DNA of 64,000 bases from Peribacillus sp044761665 (GTDB lineage Bacteria > Bacillota > Bacilli > Bacillales > DSM-1321): contig NZ_JBIWCW010000011.1 of the NCBI RefSeq assembly GCF_044761665.1, positions 1 through 64,000 on the forward strand, read 5' to 3'. Below the pieces are notes generated by a model. The model worked only from the letters and a program-made list of their open reading frames with translations, ran no database searches and had not been told where the DNA came from. The translations under genes were made by a program, and so were the position numbers. How positions within the stretch are numbered: position 1 is the stretch's first letter; each line of letters opens with the position of its first letter. Below, piece by piece: positions 51,580-60,294 of the stretch.

Positions 51580-53541
51580 TCATTTAAAGTAGTCCGAAAT
51601 GAAACTGGGAACATGGGGACTAGAAAAAGACCTTATCTCAAAATCCCGGCTATCCTTATAATAAATAACAGCTACATAATCGCCATCCCCGTAATTTATT
51701 CTACTGTTTTCGATAACCGAATCGATTTCAACTGGCCCGTCAATTCTCATTTGAACTGGCTGCTTTTCTATTTCCACTTCGATTTCTTCTTGGGTTAAAT
51801 TAGATAATTTCAAATCAGACTTGGCTACAAGAATATGAGAGATATCATCTACCGTTAGTCTTGCCTCATCCGCTTGTCCTGTTTTTTCCATCCAATTTGT
51901 GAAAGCTGGATAAGAAGAATTCCAATTCATATAGATGGTCTTGTTATTTTCAAGAAGAATTTCAATGTAGGCATATTCTCCCCAGTATTGTGTCATTTGA
52001 GCAAGCGTCTGATTATTCAAGTCTTCCGATAATGCTTGCACTGCTTCCAGGGACTGTTTTCTATCTGCAATAGTTACAGATTTATCCAATTCTCCCATCG
52101 CATCGATTTTAAGTTTATAAACTTCCTCAACAGGTACATTTAATAGCTCATTGACCATATGTTTATATTCGCTAGATTCATAGATTTTCGCTAACAGCGG
52201 TAAATAAGCTTCATAATTTTTCAAATGGTACTCTCTCGCTAACCGCCTACCATTCTCCAGTTCGTATATAAGGAACACGGAGTTTTCGGGATTCGTTTCT
52301 TCCAAGCTCTCCATTTTACCCTTTTCTAGTATTTGCTGATGTAATAATCGAATGGCTGAGATATTTTCTTTTTCTTTTAGGAAGGAAGATTCCTTTTCCG
52401 TTTCGTCATCTCCATCATACAAGGGTGAATAGTTCCCGATATATATATGGTTAATCATGTTTTTATCAGGCACCTTTGATTCAAAAGATACCGGATCCAA
52501 CTTCAGAATGATGACAACCGTAATGACAGCCACCGCAAAAATTGCGTACCCTCTTAAAGAGACCTTGATTCGCCAAGTCTTTTGTAAGACGAGATCGCCT
52601 AAATAATAGCCAATCATGGACCCAACAACATAACCAACTAATACCCATTCCATTTTCCCTGTAGACTGACTAAAATAAAATCCGGCAAAAAGCATCATGC
52701 ATGTCGTCAAGCCATATTTAAAGATTGGTTTAATCATAGGAAAAACGAAAGCCTGTGATACATGCTCCAATTTTCTTCGTTCATAAAGAATTAATGATAG
52801 CCATAGAAATAGGCAGACGACGATTGCATAGATCAATATTTGGAATGAGAAAAAAGGCAATTTTTCCATTTCCGTAGCCGCCAGCAAAGGCGAAATACTA
52901 TTCATTTTGGCATTTAAGTAATATTCGGAATAAAAACCCTTCAACAAAAATCTCGCATTCGCTATAAGTAAGATAAATAATCCAGCTGGCAACCCAAGAG
53001 TTATATAGGTAAGTAATCCTTGTAGGGATGAGAGCCCCGTCACCATTCCAATTAGAACAGCTACGGAAAAAATCACTCCCTCCATCAAAAAGGTAATTCC
53101 CATCCAGGATCCAATATCTGCAAGGTTATATAGCTTTTCAACATCTAATGCTGAGTGGAATATACCCAATACTGACCCTGTAAGCAAAATGGGTAGGATG
53201 ATAAAAACAATCCCCATCCCTATCATATGAAAATATATACTTCTTCGCGTAATTGGTAAACTATGTAAAAAATCAGAAGCTTGTTTTACATGCAAGAACC
53301 GAAAAAGAAAAATGGCAAGCAGCACCGGAATGGTAATGACTAAGACAAATTGAATCATCTGCTGACTGGAAAATAGATTTACAAAGTTCATATATTCACT
53401 ATTATCATTAAGAATAATTGTTAATATTTCCAAAGGCAGCGCAAAAATAAGACCTATGAAATAAAGAAAACCAATCCATCCGGAACTTCTGAAAATATAA
53501 AATATCAGTTCTCTATTAAATGATGTTATTCTGGATGGCAT
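51580..53541 (-). CDS. ABC-2 type permease with large C-terminal extracytoplasmic domain
   Basis: A 653-residue membrane protein: an N-terminal half with about eight to ten helices (to about 335) shaped like an ABC-2 exporter permease (HFLHVKQASDFLHSLPITRR loop), then a helix and a C-terminal domain of about 300 residues, mostly outside, with acidic loops. It overlaps the ATPase gene by 26 bases, an unusual extent. Resembles the permease partner of Ytr-like systems with a DUF6449-like tail. Likely role: sensing or export linked to the cell envelope. Confidence 0.8.
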   Translation of the reverse strand: MPSRITSFNRELIFYIFRSSGWIGFLYFIGLIFALPLEILTIILNDNSEYMNFVNLFSSQQMIQFVLVITIPVLLAIFLFRFLHVKQASDFLHSLPITRRSIYFHMIGMGIVFIILPILLTGSVLGIFHSALDVEKLYNLADIGSWMGITFLMEGVIFSVAVLIGMVTGLSSLQGLLTYITLGLPAGLFILLIANARFLLKGFYSEYYLNAKMNSISPLLAATEMEKLPFFSFQILIYAIVVCLFLWLSLILYERRKLEHVSQAFVFPMIKPIFKYGLTTCMMLFAGFYFSQSTGKMEWVLVGYVVGSMIGYYLGDLVLQKTWRIKVSLRGYAIFAVAVITVVIILKLDPVSFESKVPDKNMINHIYIGNYSPLYDGDDETEKESSFLKEKENISAIRLLHQQILEKGKMESLEETNPENSVFLIYELENGRRLAREYHLKNYEAYLPLLAKIYESSEYKHMVNELLNVPVEEVYKLKIDAMGELDKSVTIADRKQSLEAVQALSEDLNNQTLAQMTQYWGEYAYIEILLENNKTIYMNWNSSYPAFTNWMEKTGQADEARLTVDDISHILVAKSDLKLSNLTQEEIEVEIEKQPVQMRIDGPVEIDSVIENSRINYGDGDYVAVIYYKDSRDFEIRSFSSPHVPSFISDYFK

Positions 53542-54415
53542 ACCCTATATCCCCCATTTCATAAATGAAGATTTCTTCTAAAGTAAGGGGTAGCATATCG
53601 AATATTTCAGGTTGAAATTGATTGAAATGCTCCTTAATATCTGATTCTTTTCCTTTTACAATGCATACGATGACGCTGCCACGCCTTTCCTTATTCAGGA
53701 TGTGTATGCCACGGTAAATACCATATGGAATATTATTTTTAAAGGCAATTTGAACTTTATGTACATCCGCTTTTAAATCATCCAAATCCTTCTGAATGAT
53801 CAGCTCCCCTTGATGCAATATCCCCACATGATCGGCTAAATCTTCAATTTCCCGAAGGTTGTGGGAAGAAATTAAAATCGTCATTTCTCGTTCTGATACA
53901 TCCTGAATCAATAACTGCTTCACATTTTTACGCATGACCGGATCAAGCCCATCAAAGGGTTCATCGAGTATGAGCACTTCCGGCATCGTTGAAAGCGCCA
54001 GCCAAAAAGCAACCTGTCTCTGCATTCCCTTAGAGAGTTTATGAATCTTATATTGAAAGGGAATCGTAAACACTTCCTGCAATTGACAAAAGCGTTCTTG
54101 ATTCCAGTCACTGTATACGTGACTATAAAAACCTGCCATTTGTAAGACGGAATAATTAGCCAAGAAATAAGGCATATCAGGAAGGAAGAAACACCGATTT
54201 TTCACTTCGCGGTTTTCAAATACCGGGGATTGATCAATAAGAATTTCTCCACTATCCTGAATTAAATTACCTGATAGCATTTTCAAAAGGGTCGTCTTTC
54301 CTGCCCCATTCGATCCCAATAATCCAAAAATAGACCCTCTTTGGATGGATAGGGTTATGTCCTTGATTGCTTCTTTCCCATCATATAACTTATTAACCCG
54401 CTTTATTTCAATCAT
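53516..54415 (-). CDS. ABC transporter ATP-binding protein (YtrB-like)
   Basis: A 299-residue ABC ATPase: Walker A GSNGAGKTT, signature KLSKGMQRQ, Walker B VLILDEPFDGLDP, switch ISSHN, plus a C-terminal extension of about 80 residues as in YtrB. Overlaps GntR (ATGA) and permease genes. In B. subtilis the ytr operon responds to lipid-II-binding antibiotics. Works with the permease encoded next. Confidence 0.9.
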   Translation of the reverse strand: MIEIKRVNKLYDGKEAIKDITLSIQRGSIFGLLGSNGAGKTTLLKMLSGNLIQDSGEILIDQSPVFENREVKNRCFFLPDMPYFLANYSVLQMAGFYSHVYSDWNQERFCQLQEVFTIPFQYKIHKLSKGMQRQVAFWLALSTMPEVLILDEPFDGLDPVMRKNVKQLLIQDVSEREMTILISSHNLREIEDLADHVGILHQGELIIQKDLDDLKADVHKVQIAFKNNIPYGIYRGIHILNKERRGSVIVCIVKGKESDIKEHFNQFQPEIFDMLPLTLEEIFIYEMGDIGYAIQNNII

Positions 54416-54795
54416 GTATTTCCCCCCTTAGCTAACAAACTAGTTTCTTCGACTATCCTATAAATCTCCTTCTTTTCAATTCCAATATATAGTGCTTCCG
54501 CAAGCACCTTTGTGAGCTCTGACTTTATCTTTTCTTCTTTTAATGAATTTTTCGAATTTCTTTGTGGTAATACAAAATTACCTTTTCCAGGTATTGTATA
54601 AATGTACCCATCCGTTTCAAGCTGCCTATATGCTTTTTGAATGGTATTAGGATTAATGGTCAGTTCCTGAGCCAGTATTCTAACAGAAGGCAATTGATCA
54701 TGTTCTCGTAGTACTTCACTAATCATAAGCTCCTTGAATTTCTCCATTAATTGTTCATAGATGGGTCTTCTACTTTGTACGTCCAGCTCAAACAT
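54412..54795 (-). CDS. GntR-family regulator, YtrA-like
   Basis: A 127-residue short GntR repressor of the YtrA type: winged helix RRPIYEQLMEKFKELMISEV, QLPSVRILAQELTINPNTIQ and the wing YTIPGKGNFV, then one dimerisation helix region. GAGGGGG before ATG 54795 (GTG 54810 overlaps the site). First gene of the operon, probably autoregulated through the inverted repeat 25 bases upstream. Confidence 0.9.
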   Translation of the reverse strand: MFELDVQSRRPIYEQLMEKFKELMISEVLREHDQLPSVRILAQELTINPNTIQKAYRQLETDGYIYTIPGKGNFVLPQRNSKNSLKEEKIKSELTKVLAEALYIGIEKKEIYRIVEETSLLAKGGNT

Positions 54796-54819
54796 TATCA
54801 GCCCCCTCACTGTCCTAGG

Positions 54820-54840
54820 TGTACTACGCTGCTTAATACA
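54820..54840 (-). promoter_or_regulatory. Candidate GntR operator and promoter
   Basis: Inverted repeat TGTACTA-N7-TAATACA (6 of 7 bases symmetric) just downstream of a minus-strand TATAAT (54849-54844). The placement over the transcription start fits autorepression by the YtrA-like protein. The -35 box is weak. Confidence 0.5.
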
Positions 54841-54984
54841 GTTATTATAAAACAGATTATTCCAAATTAATACATATATTTAAAATATTATCCATTTTTC
54901 ATTCATAGCGAACTCTCTATCTTTTGTTTAAAAAATCTCATATAGGGAAACTATAAACTAACTAAATCAAAAGGAGTTGTTTTT

Positions 54985-55401
54985 TTGAAACCATTATATA
55001 CAACTGCAGTTACCGTACACGGTGGTCGTGAAGGACATGTTAAATCAGAAGACGGCATCCTAGATTTTGATGTAAGGTCACCAAAGGAATTAGGTGGCTC
55101 AGGTGAAAAGGCAACCAACCCCGAACAGTTATTTGCCGCAGGATATGCCGCTTGTTTTGACAGTGCTTTGAACCTTGTTCTAAGTAAGGAAAAAAAGAAA
55201 GTTGATACATCAGTTACTGCCAATGTCACGATTGGGAAAGATGAAACCGATGGTGGTTTTAAATTGGCTGTTAGATTAGATGTTTCCATACCAGAACTAA
55301 GCAAGGAAGAAGCAGAACAATTTGTAAAGAAAGCGCACGCTACCTGCCCTTATTCCAAAGCAACCCGCGGGAATATAGAGGTTACGCCAATCATCGTATA
55401 A
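54985..55401 (+). CDS. ohr: Ohr-type organic hydroperoxide reductase
   Basis: A 138-residue Ohr/OsmC protein with the redox Cys57 (AAGYAACF) and Cys121 (CPYSKA), and Arg15 and Glu-containing segments of the Ohr branch. It reduces lipid and other organic peroxides. TTG start with AAAGGAG upstream. No ohrR gene adjoins; the mhqR-like gene at 16 kb lacks the sensing Cys. Own terminator. Confidence 0.92.
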   Translation: MKPLYTTAVTVHGGREGHVKSEDGILDFDVRSPKELGGSGEKATNPEQLFAAGYAACFDSALNLVLSKEKKKVDTSVTANVTIGKDETDGGFKLAVRLDVSIPELSKEEAEQFVKKAHATCPYSKATRGNIEVTPIIV

Positions 55402-55410
55402 TAAAAGGCA

Positions 55411-55445
55411 TGGAACCAGCTGCTGAAGCTGGTTCCATTTCTTTT
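55411..55445 (+). terminator. Terminator of ohr
   Basis: Perfect stem GGAACCAGCT/AGCTGGTTCC, 5-base loop, ATTTCTTTTTC tail. Confidence 0.9.
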
Positions 55446-55601
55446 TCAATTGATTCATCTACTCAACATTTCACGCTACTCTTTCATTGGTACCTTCATT
55501 ACTTCTACTTCGATATTAGATTACTTTGACAAAGTTCTTTTAATTCATTTAAATTGGGGTAGATAACTAATGTCGGTATATCTAATGAAGGAGTGTGCAC
55601 A

Positions 55602-56417
55602 TTGAAAGAGCTTTCCCTAATAGTCTTTATAATCTTTTTGGTCATTATAGTAATCTCTCTTAATAGAAGAAAAAAGCCTATCCCCATCCTCTCAGAGCAT
55701 CATTCACCTCTGAAAATTGGACATCGCGGCGCATCAGGATATTGCCCTGAAAATACGATGGCATCTTATCATAAAGCCATTGAGATGGGTGTTGATGTCC
55801 TCGAGGTGGATATCCATCTAAGTAAAGATGGGGTGCTTGTGGTTCACCATGATCCCACACTGGAGAGGACAACGAACGGTAAGGGGAATCTAAAGGATTA
55901 TACAGCGGCCGAGTTACTGAAACTGGATGCCGGCAGTTGGTTCCATCCTGATTTTAAAAATGAGAGAATTCCCTTACTTAGCGAGGTATTAGAAGCATTT
56001 TCAACGATTGATGTTGGAATATTGATAGAAATTAAACATCCCTCTCTATACCCCGGTATTGAGAAAAAGTTGGCAGAAGAACTGCTAAAAAGGCCGAGTG
56101 GTTCAATGAGTGAAAATAAGATCATGGTTCATTCTTTTGACATGACATCCATGAAGAATTTTCATGATCTCTTGCCCAACATTCCAGTGGGTGTACTGAT
56201 AAAACGTCGAATTTCGAATCAAAAACTGAAAGAAATATCGGAGTTTGCAACTTTTGCGAATCCAAAGCAAACTTTGTTAACCCAGACTCTTAAAGCACGA
56301 ATCCAAAGTCATGGAATGAAAGTATTTACCTGGACAGTCAACAATAAAAAACAAATGCACTCATTAAAGAAAATGGAATTGGATGGAATCATTTCTGATT
56401 TCCCCGACTTTTTTTGA
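55602..56417 (+). CDS. Glycerophosphodiester phosphodiesterase, membrane anchored
   Basis: About 271 residues: N-terminal membrane helix (about 5-20) and basic stop (NRRKK), then a GDPD TIM barrel beginning IGHRGASGYCPENT (His41) with VDIHLSKDGVLVVHHDP. It splits glycerophosphodiesters to glycerol-3-phosphate and an alcohol, perhaps also trimming teichoic acid debris outside. AAGGAG is 8 bases before TTG 55602; GTG 55593 overlaps it. Confidence 0.9.
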   Translation: MKELSLIVFIIFLVIIVISLNRRKKPIPILSEHHSPLKIGHRGASGYCPENTMASYHKAIEMGVDVLEVDIHLSKDGVLVVHHDPTLERTTNGKGNLKDYTAAELLKLDAGSWFHPDFKNERIPLLSEVLEAFSTIDVGILIEIKHPSLYPGIEKKLAEELLKRPSGSMSENKIMVHSFDMTSMKNFHDLLPNIPVGVLIKRRISNQKLKEISEFATFANPKQTLLTQTLKARIQSHGMKVFTWTVNNKKQMHSLKKMELDGIISDFPDFF

Positions 56418-56441
56418 TAAGGAGACAAAATTGCCTAAAAA

Positions 56442-56753
56442 AACAATCCGAGAAATCGGATTGTTCAGTTTGTCGACAAAAGGCATCGCCTGTTTTTTTA
56501 AAAAGTCCCTTAAAGTAATCTAAACCATACTCTTTTGCCAATATATAAATTTTACTTGATGATAACGCAAAGTTGATTGGAACGGAAGGTACGAGACTCC
56601 TGCGGGACATGCGCGTCTAGGGGAGACACCGCAGGCGAAGCCGAGGAGGGCTCCCCGACCGCCCGTGGAAAGCGAGTGCCTGAAGTGGAAATCAACGTCA
56701 CATTTTTCATCGAGTTTGTCTACAGTCTAAACAATCCGAGAAATCGGATTGTT
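56442..56753. mobile_element. Dispersed Bacillaceae repeat bounded by inverted terminators
   Basis: The interior 56571-56700 (GACTCCTGCGGGA-like and CAGGCGAAGCCGAGGAGG segments, ...GGAAAGCGAGTGCC) is a repeat I know from many Bacillus genomes. At each end stands the same hairpin AACAATCCG-AGAAAT-CGGATTGTT (56442-56465, 56730-56753). Their flanks, GTTCAGTTTGTCGACAAA left and GTTTAGACTGTAGACAAA in reverse on the right, make about 40-bp imperfect terminal inverted repeats. T-tracts point outward on both sides. No coding capacity. MITE-like nature is inferred. Confidence 0.6.
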
Positions 56754-56756
56754 TTT

Positions 56757-57287
56757 TTAATAGCATTGAAAAGATTGGATTTCATCTTCATCAGTACCAT
56801 AATATGCCCATCGTTTTTGGTTGGGCCTCCAGCGGTAACCGGCCACAGAATTACGACCGACGTAAGTAGGATAGAACCAAAATGATCGACCATTCCTTAG
56901 CCATACATACGTATTTTGAAATAAACACCTTCTCATTGCCCCTGCTTCAATTCCAAAAAACCCTACATTTAGAAGTTGCGGAATAAATAACGGAGGTGGC
57001 GCGGAAGGTGGACCTCCTCCTTGAGGCGGACGCGGTGGCGGGCCTCCTTGAGGTGGTTTCGGTGGCTGACCGCCTTGGGGCGGTCTCGGCGGTGGCCCTC
57101 CTTGAGGGGGACCTGGTGGTTGACCGCCTTGAGGCGGACGTGGCGGTGGCTGCCTCTCTCCTTGAAATGGATCTCCAAGTTGATTTGGATTTACCGGAAA
57201 ATCTCCACCCATATATTGGTTAAATGGATTAGGGTATAACTGATAATCATAATAATTTTGAGAATTTAATGGATCGTATGGATTCAT
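56757..57287 (-). CDS. Proline/glycine-rich repeat protein
   Basis: A 176-residue protein in three parts: Asn/Tyr/Pro-rich N-terminus (MNPYDPLNSQNYYDYQLYPN), five 9-residue repeats of the form xPPxPPQGG (about 45-90), and a conserved C-terminal domain of about 80 residues with RRCLFQNTYVWLRNG, FWFYPTYVGRNS and a final SFQCY. The C-domain recurs in Bacillus proteins of unknown role, perhaps spore surface. No signal peptide. GAGGTGATATAGGG ribosome site. The repeats are GC-rich compared with the surroundings. Its stop touches the flanking element. Confidence 0.75.
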   Translation of the reverse strand: MNPYDPLNSQNYYDYQLYPNPFNQYMGGDFPVNPNQLGDPFQGERQPPPRPPQGGQPPGPPQGGPPPRPPQGGQPPKPPQGGPPPRPPQGGGPPSAPPPLFIPQLLNVGFFGIEAGAMRRCLFQNTYVWLRNGRSFWFYPTYVGRNSVAGYRWRPNQKRWAYYGTDEDEIQSFQCY

Positions 57288-57547
57288 CCCTATATCACCT
57301 CGTTATTAAACTTCCTTTTATTCATATGTAGACTGATGACCATATGTGAAAAAATGGACTGATTCGCCCACATCGGATTGAATTTGAAACATCAGTTGCT
57401 TCCCTGAGAATAATATCTTTCATATTTTTAAAAAAACTATATTATTTTTTCGCTTTCTCTATCTCTAATCTGGTATAGTGTTCTTACAGAATTTAGAATG
57501 CTTTGTGAGCAGAAACTATCCTTATCCAATACAAACGAGGGATTCCT

Positions 57548-57835
57548 ATGTGGGAGTTATTATTAGAGTTTGATTATCAAACGATCCGCCATGCACTATG
57601 GGCAGGCTACTTGTTGACCTTTGTCTTCCCCTTTGCGGCATTTTACTTTATCAATAAAAATCAGACACTCTTAAATGATAAATATCAAGCTTCAGTTCAT
57701 TCAAACCCTGGTAAATCTCTTGTTTATCCAGGTAGCGTTTTCCATTCGCAAGGATTACGACGCTTTTTCACTTATATACGCCAAAAAGACTCTCCAGATG
57801 ATTCCGAAGAGCCAAGCCTCCTTTTCATTGTTTAA
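57548..57835 (+). CDS. Small membrane protein upstream of yidC
   Basis: A 95-residue protein with one clear membrane helix (about 17-35) and a polar C-terminal half ending DDSEEPSLLFIV. GAGGG ribosome site. It is 28 bases ahead of the YidC gene and likely co-transcribed (TATAGT -10-like element near 57473). I do not recognise it; a link to YidC function is suggested only by position. Confidence 0.65.
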   Translation: MWELLLEFDYQTIRHALWAGYLLTFVFPFAAFYFINKNQTLLNDKYQASVHSNPGKSLVYPGSVFHSQGLRRFFTYIRQKDSPDDSEEPSLLFIV

Positions 57836-57863
57836 TCATTAACAATTTGAGGAGGAATATATT

Positions 57864-58649
57864 TTGAAGAAGAAGAATGCACTACTAATTGGAACGCTAT
57901 TTTTAATGATCACCGTTTTATCTGGTTGTTCAGCCGCCACGAGCGGACCTTTCCACACCGTAATAGTCAATCCAATGAATACATTGCTTGAGTTTAATGC
58001 GGAATTTTTCAACGGGAATTATGGATTAAGTATCATTATGATGACAGTCATTATTCGTCTCATCTTGTTACCACTGAATATCAAGCAATATAAAACACAG
58101 CGCAGCATGAAAACGAAAATGAATGGACTAAAACCTGAAATGACTGCCATTCAACAGAAACTGAAAGAGACGAAAGATCCGGCCAAACAGAAGGAACTTC
58201 AACAGGAAATGATGAAGCTTTATCAAAAACATGGTGTGAACCCTTTAAATATGGGTTGCCTCCCACTTTTGATTCAAATGCCGATATTAATGGGCGTCTA
58301 CTATGCGATACAAGGGTCCCATGAAATCGCGAGCCATAACTTCCTTTGGTTCAGCCTTGGAGAGCCTAATATCGCCATGGCACTCATTGCCGGGGTCATC
58401 TATTATTTCCAATCTGTCATTTCAATGAGGCAAATGTCGGAAGACCAGCAGAAACAAATGAAATTGATGAGCTTCATCTCACCCGCGATGATATTGTTCA
58501 TCTCTTTCTCCGCCCCTGCTGCTTTGCCGCTCTATTGGTCAGTAGGTGGATTGTTTATGGTCGTTCAGACCATTGTACTTCAACGTGTATTTAACAATGA
58601 GAAGACGAATGTCCCTGCAGTCAATGAAAGTACCATCAAAAAAAGCTAA
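57864..58649 (+). CDS. YidC/OxaA membrane protein insertase (lipoprotein type)
   Basis: A 261-residue YidC2-type insertase. Lipobox LSGC at Cys22, five helices, the groove Arg in MMTVIIRLILLPLNIKQYKT, the cytoplasmic coiled coil (about 88-118), and NMGCLPLLIQMPILMGVYYA. It inserts small membrane proteins and helps Sec. Two paralogues (SpoIIIJ, YqjG) exist in B. subtilis; which this equals is unclear. TTG start after GAGGAGG. Strong terminator follows. Confidence 0.93.
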   Translation: MKKKNALLIGTLFLMITVLSGCSAATSGPFHTVIVNPMNTLLEFNAEFFNGNYGLSIIMMTVIIRLILLPLNIKQYKTQRSMKTKMNGLKPEMTAIQQKLKETKDPAKQKELQQEMMKLYQKHGVNPLNMGCLPLLIQMPILMGVYYAIQGSHEIASHNFLWFSLGEPNIAMALIAGVIYYFQSVISMRQMSEDQQKQMKLMSFISPAMILFISFSAPAALPLYWSVGGLFMVVQTIVLQRVFNNEKTNVPAVNESTIKKS

Positions 58650-58662
58650 ACCAATATAAAGG

Positions 58663-58711
58663 ACACCCCGCAGTAGAGGCTCTAAAAGTCGATACTGCGG
58701 GGTGTTTTTTT
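58663..58711 (+). terminator. Terminator of yidC
   Basis: Perfect 13-bp stem ACACCCCGCAGTA/TACTGCGGGGTGT, then T7. Confidence 0.93.
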
Positions 58712-58818
58712 AAAAATGAGAAAGATGTTTTCAGATGAAATTCATGGATTCCTATGTTTCCTGTTAGAATAAAGATATGTCTAATGCAAAATAGAGATTA
58801 AAAATGGAGTTGATTACA

Positions 58819-59430
58819 TTGAAATTGTTACTCACCTCTAACGGTTTTTACACTGATGCCATTAAAGAGGAATTTTTAAAGCTCTTTAACAATGCTACCA
58901 ATAAACTGGACGTTGCCATTATTACAACTGCATCACCACAAAAGGAAAATAATAGGTTTGCTCAGAAGGCGAATGTAGACTTTATAGAAATGGGGTTTCA
59001 AAACATTGATTTCATTGACATAGAGTTTGATAATCCAGAATGCCTTAAGCATAAGAATGTTATATACATCAATGGTGGAAATCCATTTAACTTATTATTT
59101 CATACTAAACAGAGTGGAGCAGATAGTATACTACGACAGTTAATTACAAAAAACACGGTTGTTGTAGGGGCAAGTGCTGGTGCTGTTCTACTTGGTCCAA
59201 ACATTAAAGTCGTTCATTTTTTCACACCACAATTGGATGCACTAAATACTAAGAATTTTTCAGCATTAGGATTAACGGACAAACTTGTTTTCCCTCATTA
59301 CGATAGAGAAGATTTGTTCAAGGATAGTAAAAGTAAATCAATTGAAGATAGATTAAGGAAATTTGAATCCCTTGAAAAATGTGAAATTACAAGACTAAAA
59401 GATGACGAATGTCTCACAATAGATAAGTGA
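58819..59430 (+). CDS. Peptidase S51 (dipeptidase E-like)
   Basis: About 203 residues. NGGNPFNLLF, the nucleophile GASAGAVLLGPN and FPHYDRE are S51 signatures of the aspartyl-dipeptidase/cyanophycinase group (B. subtilis YgaJ relative). GGAG stands 9 bases before TTG 58819; the ATG at 58804 overlaps it. Codon use is more AT-rich than that of neighbours, so it may be a recent arrival. Weak terminator follows. Confidence 0.85.
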   Translation: MKLLLTSNGFYTDAIKEEFLKLFNNATNKLDVAIITTASPQKENNRFAQKANVDFIEMGFQNIDFIDIEFDNPECLKHKNVIYINGGNPFNLLFHTKQSGADSILRQLITKNTVVVGASAGAVLLGPNIKVVHFFTPQLDALNTKNFSALGLTDKLVFPHYDREDLFKDSKSKSIEDRLRKFESLEKCEITRLKDDECLTIDK

Positions 59431-59437
59431 TCTATTG

Positions 59438-59460
59438 ACCTCTAATTTGAGGTATTTTTA
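59438..59460 (+). terminator. Short terminator of the S51 gene
   Basis: ACCTC/GAGGT stem with 6-base loop and ATTTTTA tail. The following 260 bases to the next gene hold no recognised feature. Confidence 0.6.
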
Positions 59461-59720
59461 GGCTCGTCGAAACATTGCCACGGTTGAAATACTTGCAGAG
59501 AGTAATTCACCACAAATCATTCCTTATGCTCTCCTTCATCTATAGATATTAAAAACATAAATTTGATTTTCCATAAAACGCATAAAGAACAGTATGGTAT
59601 TTTATCCAGAAATCCACTCATGGACATTCATTCAAGACATTCCTGAAACTGTACAAATTTGTTTAATTTATCTCCAGAAGTGGAAGAGTAATAATGATAA
59701 AAGTAAAAGGAGTGGTGAAG

Positions 59721-60143
59721 ATGAGTCAAGATCAATTAAAAGAAAAAATATTGAATGTGATCAAAGAAAGTAAAATCGGTGTTCTATCAACAGTAGAAAA
59801 TAACAAACCATATTCACGCTACATGACATTCTTCAACGAGGAATTAACCTTTTATACACCAACTAGCGTGGAGACAGAAAAAATAGATGAAATTGAAAAG
59901 AACCCACATGTTCATATCTTGTTAGGGTATGAAAATGAAGGTCTTGGAGATTCTTATATCGAAATTTCCGGAACCTCCAAAATCAATGATTCTGCGGATT
60001 TAAAGCAAAAATTATGGAATAAATCCTTTGAACAATGGTTTAAGGGACCAGAAGATCCAAACTATGTATTATTGCAAATCAAGCCTGAAAATATCCGCCT
60101 CATGAACAATAATGGTGAGCCACCACAAGAAATGGATTTATAA
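59721..60143 (+). CDS. ydaG: Pyridoxamine-phosphate-oxidase-fold general stress protein (YdaG-like)
   Basis: A 140-residue split-barrel flavin-binding protein. IGVLSTVENNKPYSRYMTFF, TFYTPTSVETEK, HILLGYENEGLGDSY and FKGPEDPNYVLLQIKPENIRLM match B. subtilis general stress protein 26 (YdaG), which is under SigB. AAGGAG 8 bases before ATG 59721; the longer frame (59694) is not supported. Its exact reaction is unknown. A 21-bp tandem repeat starts just after the stop. Confidence 0.85.
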   Translation: MSQDQLKEKILNVIKESKIGVLSTVENNKPYSRYMTFFNEELTFYTPTSVETEKIDEIEKNPHVHILLGYENEGLGDSYIEISGTSKINDSADLKQKLWNKSFEQWFKGPEDPNYVLLQIKPENIRLMNNNGEPPQEMDL

Positions 60144-60149
60144 CTTTCT

Positions 60150-60249
60150 AATTGACCGATATACGCCTCAGTTGGACCGATATATTGGTTGATTTGACTG
60201 ATAAAGTAGCAGATTTGACCGATATATTGTTCTGTTTGACCGATAAATA
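60150..60249. repeat. Five 21-bp phased repeats (TTGACCGATATA type)
   Basis: The core GACCGATA (GACTGATA in copy 3) recurs at 60152, 60173, 60194, 60215 and 60236, exactly 21 bases apart, with variable 9-base spacers. On the minus strand this reads as seven-residue repeats of the YIGQ type, but that frame runs into ydaG and is not a credible gene. Similar arrays occur after other Bacillus genes, as I recall. Confidence 0.8.
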
Positions 60250-60251
60250 TC

Positions 60252-60284
60252 AAAAACCCTCGTTCACTTTACGTGAGCGAGGGT
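60252..60284. terminator. Bidirectional terminator ydaG / M42
   Basis: AAACCCTCGTTCAC/GTGAGCGAGGGTTT stem (one G-T), T-tract on the minus strand (TTTTTG). Confidence 0.9.
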
Positions 60285-60294
60285 TTCCCTTTTG

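Noticed and set aside
56389..56610. Minus-strand frame with LAKEYGLDYFKGLFKKTGDAF
   Set aside because: Protein-like look, but it spans the left hairpin of the element and the GDPD end; most likely part of the repeat. I could not tie it to a family.
56577..56885. 102-codon plus-strand frame
   Set aside because: Lies in the dispersed repeat and antisense to the proline-rich gene; a known source of false proteins.
56996..57239. Plus-strand frames over the proline-rich repeats
   Set aside because: Shadows produced by the GC-rich repeat.
60062..60253. Minus-strand frame with YIGQ heptad repeats
   Set aside because: Arises from the 21-bp repeats and overlaps the end of ydaG; no ribosome site.
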